The notes: generated from the letters alone by a model not told the origin. Positions 28,906 through 38,718 are shown, counted from the stretch's first letter. The stretch: 64,000 nt of DNA from CBDFMG01 sp965221205 [NCBI: bacterium] (GCA_965221205.1 OZ244870.1:2790001-2854000); one strand, 5' to 3'. Numbers and translations: made by a program.

Positions 28906-29300
28906 ATGAATACAAAACGGTGGCTACTCGCAAGTATTGCTGTATCTGCTGCGATTGGCCTTACAGAATATAATGCACAATCTGATCTTGATGGATATTT
29001 ATCTGGCAACTGACTCAATATGGAGGCCTATGGCTGAAATGAAAACAGGTGCACGACTACTATCAAGTTTAGTTTTCTCATTCCTATTCGTTTTTATCTT
29101 CACAAAAGGATATGAAGAAAAAGGTATTGGTGAAGGTGTTAAGTATGGTTTGTGGATTGGATTACCTGTAAGCATACCAAAAGCATACGGATTATACTCT
29201 GTACTCCCAATCTCCTACTTCCTTGCAATTCAGTGGTGGATATATGAAACTATACAGATCAATTATAGCTGCGGCAATTTACAAACCTTCTAAACAATAA
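28906..29300 (+). pseudogene. Small four-helix membrane protein, frameshifted twice
   Basis: Starts with MNTKRWLLASIAVSAAIG after GAGAGGTG. A frameshift near 28970-28985 leads to LMDIYLATDSIWRPMAEMK, LVFSFLFVFIFTKGYEEKG, IGEGVKYGLWIGLPVSIP and FLAIQWWIYETIQ. A second shift near 29260 restores IIAAAIYKPSKQ before the stop at 29298-29300. The pattern matches the ~130-residue DUF1761-like small membrane proteins (SVWRPMAEM..., FTKGYEGKGIGEGVRYG) of marine bacteria. Function unknown. Confidence 0.7.
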
Positions 29301-29408
29301 ATTCTACTTGTATATTTATTAGTGAGTATTTATATAAAATTATTAAAAACTATGTTTTAATTATTCTTTCTATCTTATTAATATATAATATTTTATTGGA
29401 GGTCAATA

Positions 29409-30452
29409 TTGGAATACAAATATTTAGGGCGAACTGGTATACAGGTTGCTCCTGTCGCGCTTGGGTCGGATGATTTTGGTGATGGTACGCCACCAGATGT
29501 AGCATCAAATATAATTAATCGAGCCCTTGATGCGGGTATCAATCTCATCGATACCGGAAACTTATATGCCCAGGGTGAGAGTGAAAAAATAATCGGCAGG
29601 ACGCTTAAAGAAGGCGATCGACGGCATGAGGTAATCATATCAACAAAAGTGAATCATGCCCCACGCAAAAAGGGTGTTTCCCTGGACGTATTTGTTCCTG
29701 AGCTTCCTCCTAATGTACAAGGCAATTCCCGCCTGAACATTATCAGGGCATGTGATTTATCCCTACAGGATCTTCAGACAGATTATATTGATATTTTCCA
29801 GATACACCGTTACTATCCGCATTTTCACATTGAGGAAACCTTGGGCGCATTGACCCAACTTGTCAACCAAGGCAAAGTAAGATATGTAGGTTGTTCAACA
29901 TTTCCTCCATATAAAATCATGGAAGCAATCATGCTGAGTGAAACCAGGAATTACGCTCGATTTGTGAATGAAGAGTCCCCATACAATTTGCTCGACCGCC
30001 GCATCGAGAACGAATTGATACCATTGGCACAGGAAAATGGCCTTGGAATACTTGCCTGGGCTCCTCTTGCTCACGGTGTTTTGGTCGGCACTTACAGCAA
30101 TAGCAGCAAAGGCTCTTATCCACCGGGTTCGCGGGCAGCGGTGCGAGGTTCGTTTTATGCAGACCGTGTAACCGAGAAAGGCATTGAAGTGGGGAATAAA
30201 TTCGTAAAATTAGCTGTTGAGGCCGGTATGACACCTTCCCAACTGGGAGTTCTATGGGTCAAGGAACAGCAGGGAGTAACCGCCCCTTTGATCGGCCCAA
30301 AAAGATTAGAACAGCTGGAAGACCTGATTCCCGTCATGAATATGACTCTCAGTGATGAATTACGGGAAGCCTGTGACGATCTCGTTCCACCCGGAAGCGC
30401 AGTAGCAAATTTTTATAATACCGCCGGCTGGATGAAAGGAAAGTTACTCTAA
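29409..30452 (+). CDS. Aldo/keto reductase
   Basis: A 347-residue NADPH-dependent oxidoreductase of the AKR superfamily. The TIM-barrel catalytic residues are visible: Asp48 and Tyr53 in INLIDTGNLYAQGESE, a Lys in VIISTKV (about residue 79), and a His in DIFQIHRYYPH. Near the C-terminus IGPKRLEQLEDLI is the cofactor-phosphate loop. A TTG start at 29409 follows TTGGAGG at good spacing. It resembles the YghZ/Kvbeta-type group acting on aldehydes or ketoses, but the substrate is not readable. It stands alone and ends in an intrinsic terminator. Confidence 0.92.
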   Translation: MEYKYLGRTGIQVAPVALGSDDFGDGTPPDVASNIINRALDAGINLIDTGNLYAQGESEKIIGRTLKEGDRRHEVIISTKVNHAPRKKGVSLDVFVPELPPNVQGNSRLNIIRACDLSLQDLQTDYIDIFQIHRYYPHFHIEETLGALTQLVNQGKVRYVGCSTFPPYKIMEAIMLSETRNYARFVNEESPYNLLDRRIENELIPLAQENGLGILAWAPLAHGVLVGTYSNSSKGSYPPGSRAAVRGSFYADRVTEKGIEVGNKFVKLAVEAGMTPSQLGVLWVKEQQGVTAPLIGPKRLEQLEDLIPVMNMTLSDELREACDDLVPPGSAVANFYNTAGWMKGKLL

Positions 30453-30515
30453 TATTAGAATATTGCTTCTAAGATTTATTCAATAACAATTTTTCACAAT
30501 CCTGCCTATTGGAAT

Positions 30516-30554
30516 AAAGCACGGATTTAGAATAACCCGTGCTTTATTTTTTTC
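30516..30554 (+). terminator. Intrinsic terminator of the aldo/keto reductase gene
   Basis: AAAGCACGG (30516-30524) pairs perfectly with CCGTGCTTT (30537-30545) around a 12-base loop, followed by ATTTTTTTTC. Confidence 0.85.
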
Positions 30555-30600
30555 TTCTATGCCAATTAATATTGAGAATTATTCAAAACAATCGTTTTAC

Positions 30601-31923
30601 TCAGCGAATGACGTACCATTGAGTTTGGCGGCCGTCCAGCCAGATCATCCTCTCTCTGGTAAAAGAGACCTCTTCTTCAAGCACAATTCGATATCCTTGC
30701 CGTTCCATTCCGGTAGCGCATAGGTAACATCCAACTCCATCGAATGGACTGAATTGTAACTCATTGGATAGTCACCGCCACGGGTCGGCAATTGATTGCC
30801 GTCACCATCAAATGCTCCTTCCCGTCCAATCGACGGGCCTGCCTCATGACCATGATATCCGACAGGATGGCTGTAGACTTCAGGACGGAGATTTTCTGAA
30901 TTTGCCTTATCCAGCGTTGCAAAAAGTATCTCATTCCCTGTTCTGTCAGCACCGATCTCACCTGCAAGAATATTCTGCAGCCGGTTTCCTCTTCACAGAG
31001 CTTCTTTTAACCCTTCAGGAACATCATCTTCACCCATACAGAGGACGTAACTCACTTGTTGGATATCGGTAAATAAACCGAGATATGTAATGCCCCAATC
31101 AGCGCTGATGATATCACCTCTCCGGATGACAGATTCAAGCAGATTTCTCTCGGCGGAATATCAACTCTGAAATAGTCGGCAGGATCATCATATTTGGAAA
31201 TGTCTTTATCACTTCTCTGGAGCGTAATCGTAGGGGAAAAACCGTCATAGACACCAATATCAGTGATTTTTTGCCTAATTGCCCATGCAACATCATTGGT
31301 TGTTGTTACATCCGGCACAATATCTTTATTTGAAAACGCTTCAGAAACAAGGTCGTGGGTAATGCTGCTGACATATCTGAAAAGAGTCAACTCTTGGGGA
31401 CTTAGCGTTAATCTCTATTCAACAACGAGATTTTCCGCAGAAACAAGCCGTGGTGCGTAGTCTCCGAGAGCTTCCTCGAGTCTATCTTTGTTTGATACAG
31501 ACAAACCGTCGGCATGGCGCCAGTTTTGCGGTACATTAATCCCAATTGTTTCAGGATTTCATTCCTCAACAATCTGATGAATCCTCCCGAATCCACCCCG
31601 TATTCGTTCTACACCGCGATTGTTGCCCCTGTTATAGAGAACAAGAAATCGAACAGCCGTCTGTCCCCTATGCATACCCCCGACAAGTGTCCAAGAGACC
31701 TGATCGATAATAATCCACATATCGATACCTGTGTCTTCTATCATTATCGGGAGCATATGCTTTATTCAAGGATTTCACGCTTTGTTTCTCTTCGTTCTCT
31801 TCTGGGCATAATGTTGTAAATATCCTGTACACCTCCCACCCCATGTTCCTGAGCAAAACGATCGCTGACAATCAGAATAACTAATATTGCAATTATTCTC
31901 CTAACTCCAGACAAATAATTCAT
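30601..31923 (-). pseudogene. M24-family Xaa-Pro peptidase pseudogene, copy 2
   Basis: A minus-strand start at 31923 opens a signal peptide (VRRIIAILVILIVSDRFAQ). The pieces run through several frames: IEDTGIDMWIIIDQVSWTL and MHRGQTAVRFLVLYN (N-terminal domain), LSETTHHGLFLRKISL, and SSITHDLVSEAFSNKDIVPD with TTNDVAWAIRQKI. After these come HPVGYHGHEAGPSIG (metal-site histidines), NSVHSMELDVTYALPEWNG (a metal-ligand Glu region) and the tail MIWLDGRQTQWYVIR with TGA at 30601-30603. At least five frameshifts and stops occur. The SHPVGYHGHEAGP motif places this copy in a different M24 subgroup from copy 1. It would have been a periplasmic Xaa-Pro peptidase. Confidence 0.85.
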
Positions 31924-31988
31924 TACCCGGACTCCCTAAAATACATTGATCAAACAGTTTTTGCTGCGAACACTGCGATTCATTTAAT

Positions 31989-32759
31989 TAGGTACTTAGG
32001 TTATTTTCGGATCGCGTGTTACCGTATACTTGGAATGGGAGAAAAAGTCACAGATTGATTGTTGGTACAGCATGTCCCTTTTGTTCTGGGGATCGTCTGT
32101 ACCGTTTGCGTGCTAATCGTTTTCCATGTGCTGGGTGTTCTTGTAAAGAGAGCCCGAAGCGGTTCAAGGACGATCTTGCTCTACTGCATCATGTTTCTTT
32201 GGAGATACCTGCCAATAAAGCTGCCAGGTATCTTGGTTGTGGCTCCACGACGGTGCGAGGCACATAGATGCTTTATCGACAGGAGATTTATAGTTTTTGT
32301 GTCAGGAAGTGAGAAGACTTTCCGGCGAGATAGAATGTGATGCAAGCTGCTTTGGTGGGAAACGTACGGGAACCAAAGGTTTTCGGCATGGTGGAACGTC
32401 ACGGGAAGCTATTTACTACGATGTGACTGCCGCTTGATGAACGAGATCAGGGACACCGCTGCGAAAGGGAGCGTCTTCTCCACTGCTACGTTCCGTTCGT
32501 ATACATCGCTGAAGTTTTTTGGTAAACAGCGTATGGTCGATCATAACACATAGTGCATCACGGGACGTCGTCATAGTAACGGCCTTGAGGGGTTCTGGTC
32601 ATGTGCACAAGAAAGACGCTTACAGTACCATGGTGTCAGCAAAAGTCATTGCCTGGTATACCGCAAGGAAATGGAATGGAGATACAATTACAGAAACCAA
32701 AATCTATTCCATCCTTTAATCAAAATTCACGTTAGTCCGCTTTTGACCTAATGACCTAT
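31989..32759 (+). mobile_element. IS1595-like (ISXO2-type) insertion sequence, degenerate copy A
   Basis: A 771-bp element bounded by imperfect terminal inverted repeats of about 22 bp (left TAGGTACTTAGGTTATTTTC, right end read inward TAGGTCATTAGGTCAAAAGC). The plus-strand remnant encodes the zinc-ribbon and helix-turn-helix head (CPFCSGDRLYRLRANRF, EIPANKAARYLGCGSTTVR). In a shifted frame follows the DDE core (RRLSGEIECDASCFGGKRTG) and its end (GLEGFWSCAQERRLQYHGVS, EMEWRYNYRNQNLY). A one-base loss after TTVR and a stop after STGDL are shared with copy B at 45699. About 34 bp present in B are deleted here near 32360-32390. The right end touches the M24 copy 3 frame; no clear 8-bp target duplication is seen. 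Confidence 0.85.
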
Positions 32760-34078
32760 TTTATATACCAGACATTGTTTTGGAGTCTGTCAAGATACTC
32801 TAAACCATTTTCAGTGTAGACAGCAAGCTGACCTATACCGAGTTCAACACCATATTTTCCTCATTCATCAACCCGGACTCTTGTATGAGGTTCATAGCAT
32901 ACATCGTGTTATGATACAACATACAAGAGTCCGGGCGAAAACATGAGTCTGTTTTCACTGTACTGTCTGATAAATCTCGGCGGTGGGTGAAAACCAAGAC
33001 GCGAGCTGATAATCTGGGAATCTCTCGGTATCAGGTCGCTTGCTTCTACAATCTCTATACCGGTACGCCAAAACTGAAACTCCCTCGCCGCATATTCATC
33101 CTGCATATAGTTGGCAAGCTTCAGTGCATCTTTTAGCCCTGCTGGCACATCTGTTTCACCAAGCTTGAGTACATACGCATGCTGATGAGTATCAGTAATG
33201 ATTCTCATAATCATGATATCGGAATCGAGACTGATAATATCACCAAGCCTGATAACAATGTTGACGCTGGTCCGAGTCTGATTTCGTCTGAAATAGTCGG
33301 GCAGATCACCATATTTTCTTATAAGTGCCGAGCGTCTCTGTACGTACACCGACGGATTGTTTTCAATTTCCAAGTCAAGCTCAAGGTAACTGTGTCTGAA
33401 TCACAAGTTGAGATCGTCAGTCGTCGTAACATCGGGAACCACAACACTATTTGAATATCCCTCAGCCATAATATCGTTATGCAATCCCTGAATATATCTC
33501 GAAATACTTATTTGTTCCGGTATCATCGTTTCCAACCATCTGACACCGAGTGTCTAGGAATTAACAGTTCGAGACCTGTATTTACTTCCGAGAGCTTTCT
33601 TAATTTCATCACTACCATTTCTGCTAATGGCAATCGTCCTCGGATCACGTGCTTTAATGAGCTCTGTTAGCTCATCATAATTTTGTGGTTCGAGATATTC
33701 GATGTCTTCGTCACTATCATAATAGAACAATATATCGGGAACATCCATACCTGACGTCGCAAACTTGCTCGGCAAGACCATTCCTTCATGATTCGCTGGA
33801 AGTATGACGTAAAAACTGGATGTTCCTTATAGGATGTTAACCGGTAGAGAGGCTCTTCATCATTACGTATTAACCACAAGTCAACACCTTGTTCACGCAT
33901 TAATTCCGGTAAAAAGTATTCCAGTTTCCAATTCAAGAATCTTTGTTCAATTTGAACACGTTCACGCATTTGAATATACTTTTCGATATCGAAGCCCACC
34001 TATATTCCCTTGGCAAAAACAAGGCTGTACATACAACACGCCAGAACAACAGACATAAATAATGCTTTGTGTTTAATC
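32757..34078 (-). pseudogene. M24-family Xaa-Pro peptidase pseudogene, copy 3
   Basis: The start at 34078 (GAGGAGGGTG upstream) opens a signal peptide (MIKHKALFMSVVLACCMYSL) with an in-frame TAG soon after. Then follow FDIEKYIQMRERVQIEQRFL, LMREQGVDLWLIRNDEEPLY, a frameshift near 33780, PDILFYYDSDEDIEYLEP and DPRTIAISRNGSDEIKKALG. After another shift near 33400 come QRRSALIRKYGDLPDYF, RLGDIISLDSDIM and ENRLMFSPGLLYVV. A 16-bp inverted repeat lies near 32900. The tail VDE-stop-GKYGVELGIGQLAVYT and LEYLDRLQNNVWYIK ends in a TAG made by the first three bases of the IS right end, so the natural C-terminus may have been cut by the insertion. Confidence 0.85.
32872..32935. repeat. Perfect 16-bp inverted repeat inside M24 copy 3
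   Basis: CCCGGACTCTTGTATG at 32872-32887 has its exact reverse complement at 32920-32935, with a 32-base spacer. Because one arm matches the reading VRVDE expected in the M24 tail, the other arm looks like an inverted duplication made during decay rather than a regulatory palindrome. Confidence 0.75.
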
Positions 34079-34140
34079 ATTAAAACACCCTCCTCACATT
34101 GTAAATGGTACCAATCTAATTATTCGGAATATTTGTGTTA

Positions 34141-34166
34141 TTTTTTAACGTTAAAAAACGTTAAAA
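34141..34166. promoter_or_regulatory. Palindrome TTTTTTAACGTTAAAAAA plus 10-bp tandem repeat
   Basis: An 18-bp perfect palindrome at 34141-34158 overlaps two tandem copies of AACGTTAAAA (34147-34166). It lies between the end of the APC permease gene (34209) and the start of M24 copy 3 (34078), both on the minus strand. It could be an operator for the M24 gene or a weak transcript-end hairpin. Confidence 0.4.
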
Positions 34167-34208
34167 TAGGTACATTACAGTATAGAGTGATAAAAATTCA
34201 AAATTTTA

Positions 34209-36041
34209 TTACTCTCTTCTTCTTTTACTCAACAGAACCAGATCGCGCAGTTCCTCTTTCGATTTCGCATCCATCCATTTATCTTCAAAGTGAGGATCCT
34301 GCACTATCTGGGCGATAGCTGCCAAGGCCCGAAGATGAAATGACCGTTCATCTTTTGTGCCAACAAGAACAAATACTGTGTGAACCCGGGGATTTCCCTC
34401 AGAAAAAATTATTCCCTCTTTATTGCGTCCCAGCAATATATCAAACTCGTGACTGCCCTCAATAATTATATGAGGAATTGCAAGATCAGGATTAAGTACA
34501 GTTGTGCTCTCTTTTTCACGCTCAATAAATAATTCAATCAACATCTTTTGAGACATGTGGAGCCGTCCTGACATACTCTCGGCTGCTTTTTCGAAGAAAT
34601 TTTCAACAGAGATTTTTGCATCAAAATCAAGAATCGTGCACTCTTCAATAAGATGGTCAAATCGGTCTTTTTCTATCTCATCCCGCTCTCTCACAATATC
34701 CTTGAGCTCAGACTCAAGAGAGTGAGTTGTAAGTTCCTTCGCTGTGATACGTTCAATCAGGTGGAGCAGTGCAAATTCACGAGTTGATTTTATCCTTCCG
34801 TAAAACCAGTACACAAATAACCCGCCAATAATTAGGATTAAACTGGCAAGAAGCCCTTCTTTACCAATCATTATCAAAAGCACTCCATATCCAATAATTC
34901 CGATTATCTGAAGCCACGGATAAAGCGGTGCGTTAAATGCCGGACGGTAGTTTTGAATTCCGCTTTCTCTCAATATAATATTTGCAAAACAAGCAAACAG
35001 GTAGGTTAATAATAATATACTGGAGGCCGCTTTAACAATTATACTAATATCAAGAAACAGGGCAATTATTATAAATATACCTGTTAAATATACTGCAATG
35101 TGCGGAGTGTGAAAACGGGGATGAATTCTGCCGAATATTCTGGGGACAAGCTCATCTCTGCTGAGGGCAAGCGGGTAACGTGAAGCTCCAAGGATGCCGG
35201 CATTTACTGCTGAGGAGAACGCAAAGATTGCAACAACTGCCAAAAGAATCTTACCACCAGTGCTCATAAAGATTGCCGCTGCATCCGGAAGAGGTGTCAG
35301 CGATTGTGCAAGTGATTCGGCATCGAGGACGCCAATCGTGACAAATATTACAAGAATATAAATAAGGCTAACCAGAATAAAAGAGAGTATCATTCCGATC
35401 GGAAGCACTCGTCCGGGATCTTTTATTTCCTCAGCAAGGCTTGCAACTTTCAGAAGACCACCATATGATACAAATACAAACCCTGCAGTAAAGATGATTG
35501 ATGAAATACCATACGGTGCAAATGGCTCAAAATGAGTGATTTCGACAGCTGGAATGCCCTTCACAACATACAACAACAATGCGGCAATTATTGCACCGAC
35601 CAGAACTACCTGAATTCGGCTTGCGGCTTTAATACCAACAATGTTTATGGCAATAAAAAATAAACATAACGCAATTGCCAATAACCGGATATCGACATTT
35701 ATCATAAGTGAAGAATATGCTGCCATACCGATCAATTCAAATGCACTTTTCAGTGCAAGCGCGAGTACTGTTATAAGTCCGTAAATTGTACCAATTGCAG
35801 ATCCCATGCTCCGCATAACAAAAAAATAGGTCCCCCCTGCTTTCGGCATAGCAGATGCTAATTCTGCCTGACTGAACATCCCGATTGTTGCAAGCAGACC
35901 TGCTAGAATATATGATATAAATACACCTGGTCCTGCCTGCGCATGAGCAAGCCCGGGCAATAAAAATAGACCTGAACTGATAATTGCACCGGTTGTGATA
36001 GCCACAACATCTATTAATGTCAGTTCTTTGCGTAATTTCAT
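34209..36041 (-). CDS. APC-superfamily amino acid permease with C-terminal PTS EIIA-like domain
   Basis: 610 residues. Residues 1-425 are an amino acid/polyamine/organocation permease of about 12 helices: TLIDVVAITTGAIISSGLF forms the unwound TM1 substrate site, and PKAGGTYFFVMRSMGSAIG TM3. After a charged linker (~430-480, probably helical), residues ~480-610 resemble the fructose-type PTS IIA (mannitol/Fru family, PF00359) fold. NPDLAIPHIIIEG carries a histidine at the position of the phospho-acceptor in AIPHA. The tail may sense phosphotransfer state or simply be a regulatory relic, as in other permease-EIIA fusions. No PTS genes lie nearby. Substrate unknown; uptake of peptidase products would fit the neighbourhood. 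Intact. Confidence 0.85.
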   Translation of the reverse strand: MKLRKELTLIDVVAITTGAIISSGLFLLPGLAHAQAGPGVFISYILAGLLATIGMFSQAELASAMPKAGGTYFFVMRSMGSAIGTIYGLITVLALALKSAFELIGMAAYSSLMINVDIRLLAIALCLFFIAINIVGIKAASRIQVVLVGAIIAALLLYVVKGIPAVEITHFEPFAPYGISSIIFTAGFVFVSYGGLLKVASLAEEIKDPGRVLPIGMILSFILVSLIYILVIFVTIGVLDAESLAQSLTPLPDAAAIFMSTGGKILLAVVAIFAFSSAVNAGILGASRYPLALSRDELVPRIFGRIHPRFHTPHIAVYLTGIFIIIALFLDISIIVKAASSILLLTYLFACFANIILRESGIQNYRPAFNAPLYPWLQIIGIIGYGVLLIMIGKEGLLASLILIIGGLFVYWFYGRIKSTREFALLHLIERITAKELTTHSLESELKDIVRERDEIEKDRFDHLIEECTILDFDAKISVENFFEKAAESMSGRLHMSQKMLIELFIEREKESTTVLNPDLAIPHIIIEGSHEFDILLGRNKEGIIFSEGNPRVHTVFVLVGTKDERSFHLRALAAIAQIVQDPHFEDKWMDAKSKEELRDLVLLSKRRRE

Positions 36042-36201
36042 TGATTGAGAAAAATATATATTTTAACTTATTATAGCCAAACCAGATGAAAAATAGTAAT
36101 CGCTTTTCAATTAATCAAGTTCTTAATACATTCATCAATACGTTACATCCTTAAATAATTTTGATTCATATTGTAAACAATTAGACACTAAAGGGGAACG
36201 T

Positions 36202-36612
36202 ATGAAAACAAACACAGAATATCTTATGTTCAACACATCTGAGTGGGTGGAATTCATCAATATTACCGAGGAAATCAATGCAATAATTAGTAAATCTGGT
36301 GTAGACAACGGCATGGTTCTGATAAATCCAATGCACATCACAGCAGCGGTCTACGTAAATGATGCCGAATCGGGACTCATTCCCGATTATAAAGAATTAC
36401 TGAAACGGTTGGTTCCTGAACATCTGAGTGACGATTTTTATTGGCACAACCTAACGGGTGAGGATAATGCTTATGCCTATTTGTGGAGAACGATTATGGA
36501 CCATCAGGTTACTATGGCAATCACCAATGGTGAGCTTGACCTCGGAACATGGGAACAGATTTATTACGCGAATTTGACGGTCAACGAAATAAAAGGGTTC
36601 TTGCTAAAGTAA
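36202..36612 (+). CDS. YjbQ family (UPF0047) protein, secondary thiamine-phosphate-synthase type
   Basis: 136 residues, the usual length. The family pattern is clear: ITEEINAIISKSGVDNGMVL at the N-terminus, PMHITAAVYVNDAESGLIPD (residues ~41-60, with the conserved His of H.TA....NE), WHNLTGEDNAYAYLWRTIM with DNA.AHL-like spacing, and the C-terminal LDLGTWEQIYYANL. YjbQ proteins form trimers with a His-rich pocket; some have weak thiamine-phosphate synthase activity, but the physiological role is unsettled. GGGGAACG precedes the ATG. It is a single gene between two minus-strand genes. Confidence 0.9.
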   Translation: MKTNTEYLMFNTSEWVEFINITEEINAIISKSGVDNGMVLINPMHITAAVYVNDAESGLIPDYKELLKRLVPEHLSDDFYWHNLTGEDNAYAYLWRTIMDHQVTMAITNGELDLGTWEQIYYANLTVNEIKGFLLK

Positions 36613-36659
36613 TGGAGATATAATGCACTACTTTAAATAATGTCCATAACTCATTGTAT

Positions 36660-38291
36660 TTATTTTAGAACACTTGTCGGAATGGCTGTTGGCTTCATTA
36701 CTTTATAAATTGGTATGATCGGGGATGTATCTTCTTGAATTTCACTAACCGCAGACGATGTAGTATATCCTCTTTGATTAGCTTGTACATTTTGAACAAC
36801 TTCATCCTCCGGCTCAAGTTTGGGAAGGAGTGCATCCATAGTATTCCAATGGATTACATTGTCATTTGTTTCCGGTTCAAGCAAATGAGAAATGAGTCGG
36901 CCGACATATTGGCCTGTTCGGATGATGTAAGAACCTTTTTTAAAAACTCGCGACTCGGAATAGGTTTCATCTGCTACGGAGACAACTGCAGCAGACGGAT
37001 GATCATATTCCTCAATACGCTCAATACCTGTTAAAATATAAGACTCGATACTGATTTCCGTATCTTCCCGCAATTGTTCTACCGCTATATTGTGCCGCTT
37101 CAACAGTTCTACCGCCTTAACAGCTTTCGCTTCCAGAATATATGCGTAGGGTCGGGGCCTTGCTTTTATTATGAGCGGTTTTTTGATAAGATCGGCATTA
37201 TGAATCGATACTACAGTTTTATTATCAGATGGTCCAATCGCAATTTTGTATGACACCTTATAATCCTCAGGTTCATACTTCATCTGGACAGGAATATCAC
37301 CCTGCGCTAAACGCCCCATCTCTACAGTTTCCCGGCGTGCTTCTGCTACAGTGTTCATAAGTTTTTCAGCATTCTCCTCTGCATATTCTAAAACTGTCTC
37401 GAAAGCAATTAAACCGCTTCTTACTCCTGTTTCAAGCGTCTGTCCTCGCGGCGATTCCAAAAGGATACCGACACTATTCAAGAATCCCGCATAGTTTCTA
37501 GAAATTCTCGGATCATATCCTCCTGTTCTCCAAGCAGTACTGTCTCCCTGTGTATAATACCACGATTTGTAACCATTTTTCCGCATCTTCTTATTAATAG
37601 CGGGGAAAATTTCATTGTCACATAACTGCGTTAGTTCCCCTGCTGATGCTGCATGACTAGGCCCCTGGTAGTTAACATTATAAGGATACGAGCCGCCATT
37701 ATGGCCATCTACAATAAGATGCGGCTGCCATTCATGTAATATATTCCTGACATAATTAACAAGTGTAACATGTTCTAATTTCATATAGTCTCTGTTGAGA
37801 TCGACACCAAGCGCGTTGCCGCGAGTACCTTCTTGCGTTGCAGAAAACCCGTCTACATTAATGGACGGAACAATTATCAGAATCAAATCATCAAGCAGTG
37901 CATTGATGTCAGAATTGTCATCCAATAACTCACGTAGCAATATCAGGAGCGATTCACGAAGTGTCCGTTCGTCGCCGTGTACATTAGCGGCGAGAACAAG
38001 GATCGGCTTTCCTGATGTGATAGCCTCTGAAGGTTTTGTAACAAGAGGCCGGCTTATAATTGCATACGGCAGCATCCTCTTTTCGAGAGAGTTTCCATAG
38101 CTGCCGAGAAGCATGTCTGTTGTAGTCTCCTGTATCGATTCCAGATATGATACCATTTCCACATAGGAGGTATGACGTTCAAAATCGGAAAGTTCGCTGG
38201 CTGTTCTTATTACCTGTGCTTCTACCGACAGAAACATGAATAGTACAAGCAATATACAGCTTATACATAACTGAGATTTTTGCTTTATCAT
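36660..38291 (-). CDS. Secreted M14-family metallocarboxypeptidase
   Basis: 543 residues. Signal peptide residues 1-25 (ILLVLFMFLSVEAQ). The M14 domain has NVHGDERTLRE with zinc ligands His105/Glu108, PSINVDGF and LGVDLNRDY (substrate-binding Asn-Arg), VDGHNGG with the third-ligand His near residue 196, and ILLESPRG, whose Glu is the likely general base. The remaining ~200 residues are a beta-rich C-terminal region found in the longer exported members. It is a second secreted M14 enzyme in the window, only distantly related to the one at 20613. The gene stands alone on the minus strand and appears intact. Confidence 0.88.
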   Translation of the reverse strand: MIKQKSQLCISCILLVLFMFLSVEAQVIRTASELSDFERHTSYVEMVSYLESIQETTTDMLLGSYGNSLEKRMLPYAIISRPLVTKPSEAITSGKPILVLAANVHGDERTLRESLLILLRELLDDNSDINALLDDLILIIVPSINVDGFSATQEGTRGNALGVDLNRDYMKLEHVTLVNYVRNILHEWQPHLIVDGHNGGSYPYNVNYQGPSHAASAGELTQLCDNEIFPAINKKMRKNGYKSWYYTQGDSTAWRTGGYDPRISRNYAGFLNSVGILLESPRGQTLETGVRSGLIAFETVLEYAEENAEKLMNTVAEARRETVEMGRLAQGDIPVQMKYEPEDYKVSYKIAIGPSDNKTVVSIHNADLIKKPLIIKARPRPYAYILEAKAVKAVELLKRHNIAVEQLREDTEISIESYILTGIERIEEYDHPSAAVVSVADETYSESRVFKKGSYIIRTGQYVGRLISHLLEPETNDNVIHWNTMDALLPKLEPEDEVVQNVQANQRGYTTSSAVSEIQEDTSPIIPIYKVMKPTAIPTSVLK

Positions 38292-38718
38292 AGCTATAAT
38301 GTTGCAAGAGATTGACCTGATTTCATTAGTATAAAAAAGCTTTTCATGTCATTGAACTCGGGGTTGAAATCGTTATAATCATACTATAGAATTAAGCTAC
38401 AAAAGTATATGTTATTTTATAATCATCACATACTTGATTAATAATATAGTTGAAGATAAAATTTCAATGTGATTAAATCAAGAAATATTGCAGCTTTGAT
38501 ATTTATACCGATACAACATAACTTAATAAAAGTCTTATACTTGATATATATGTAATCCGGGAGCGGATTCACTTGTTCATTTCACTTTTTTGCTTGATTA
38601 CAAGAATAAAAATGGATAAATTTAAACTTTGTTTCAAAAAATATTAACCGATTTAATGTACTAATCTTCGCCTTCGTTTTTCACGAAGATGACGGACTTC
38701 TAACTTAGTGGAAATGTT
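38292..38718. other. AT-rich upstream region of the transhydrogenase operon
   Basis: No gene visible. It should carry promoters for the operon to the right and the M14 gene to the left. A short imperfect hairpin (ATCTTCG..CGAAGAT, 38664-38688) sits 30 bases before the first start codon; its role is unclear. Confidence 0.4.

Noticed and set aside
38664-38688. Riboswitch or attenuator before pntAA
   Set aside because: Only a short seven-base-pair hairpin is visible and no conserved riboswitch core was found.
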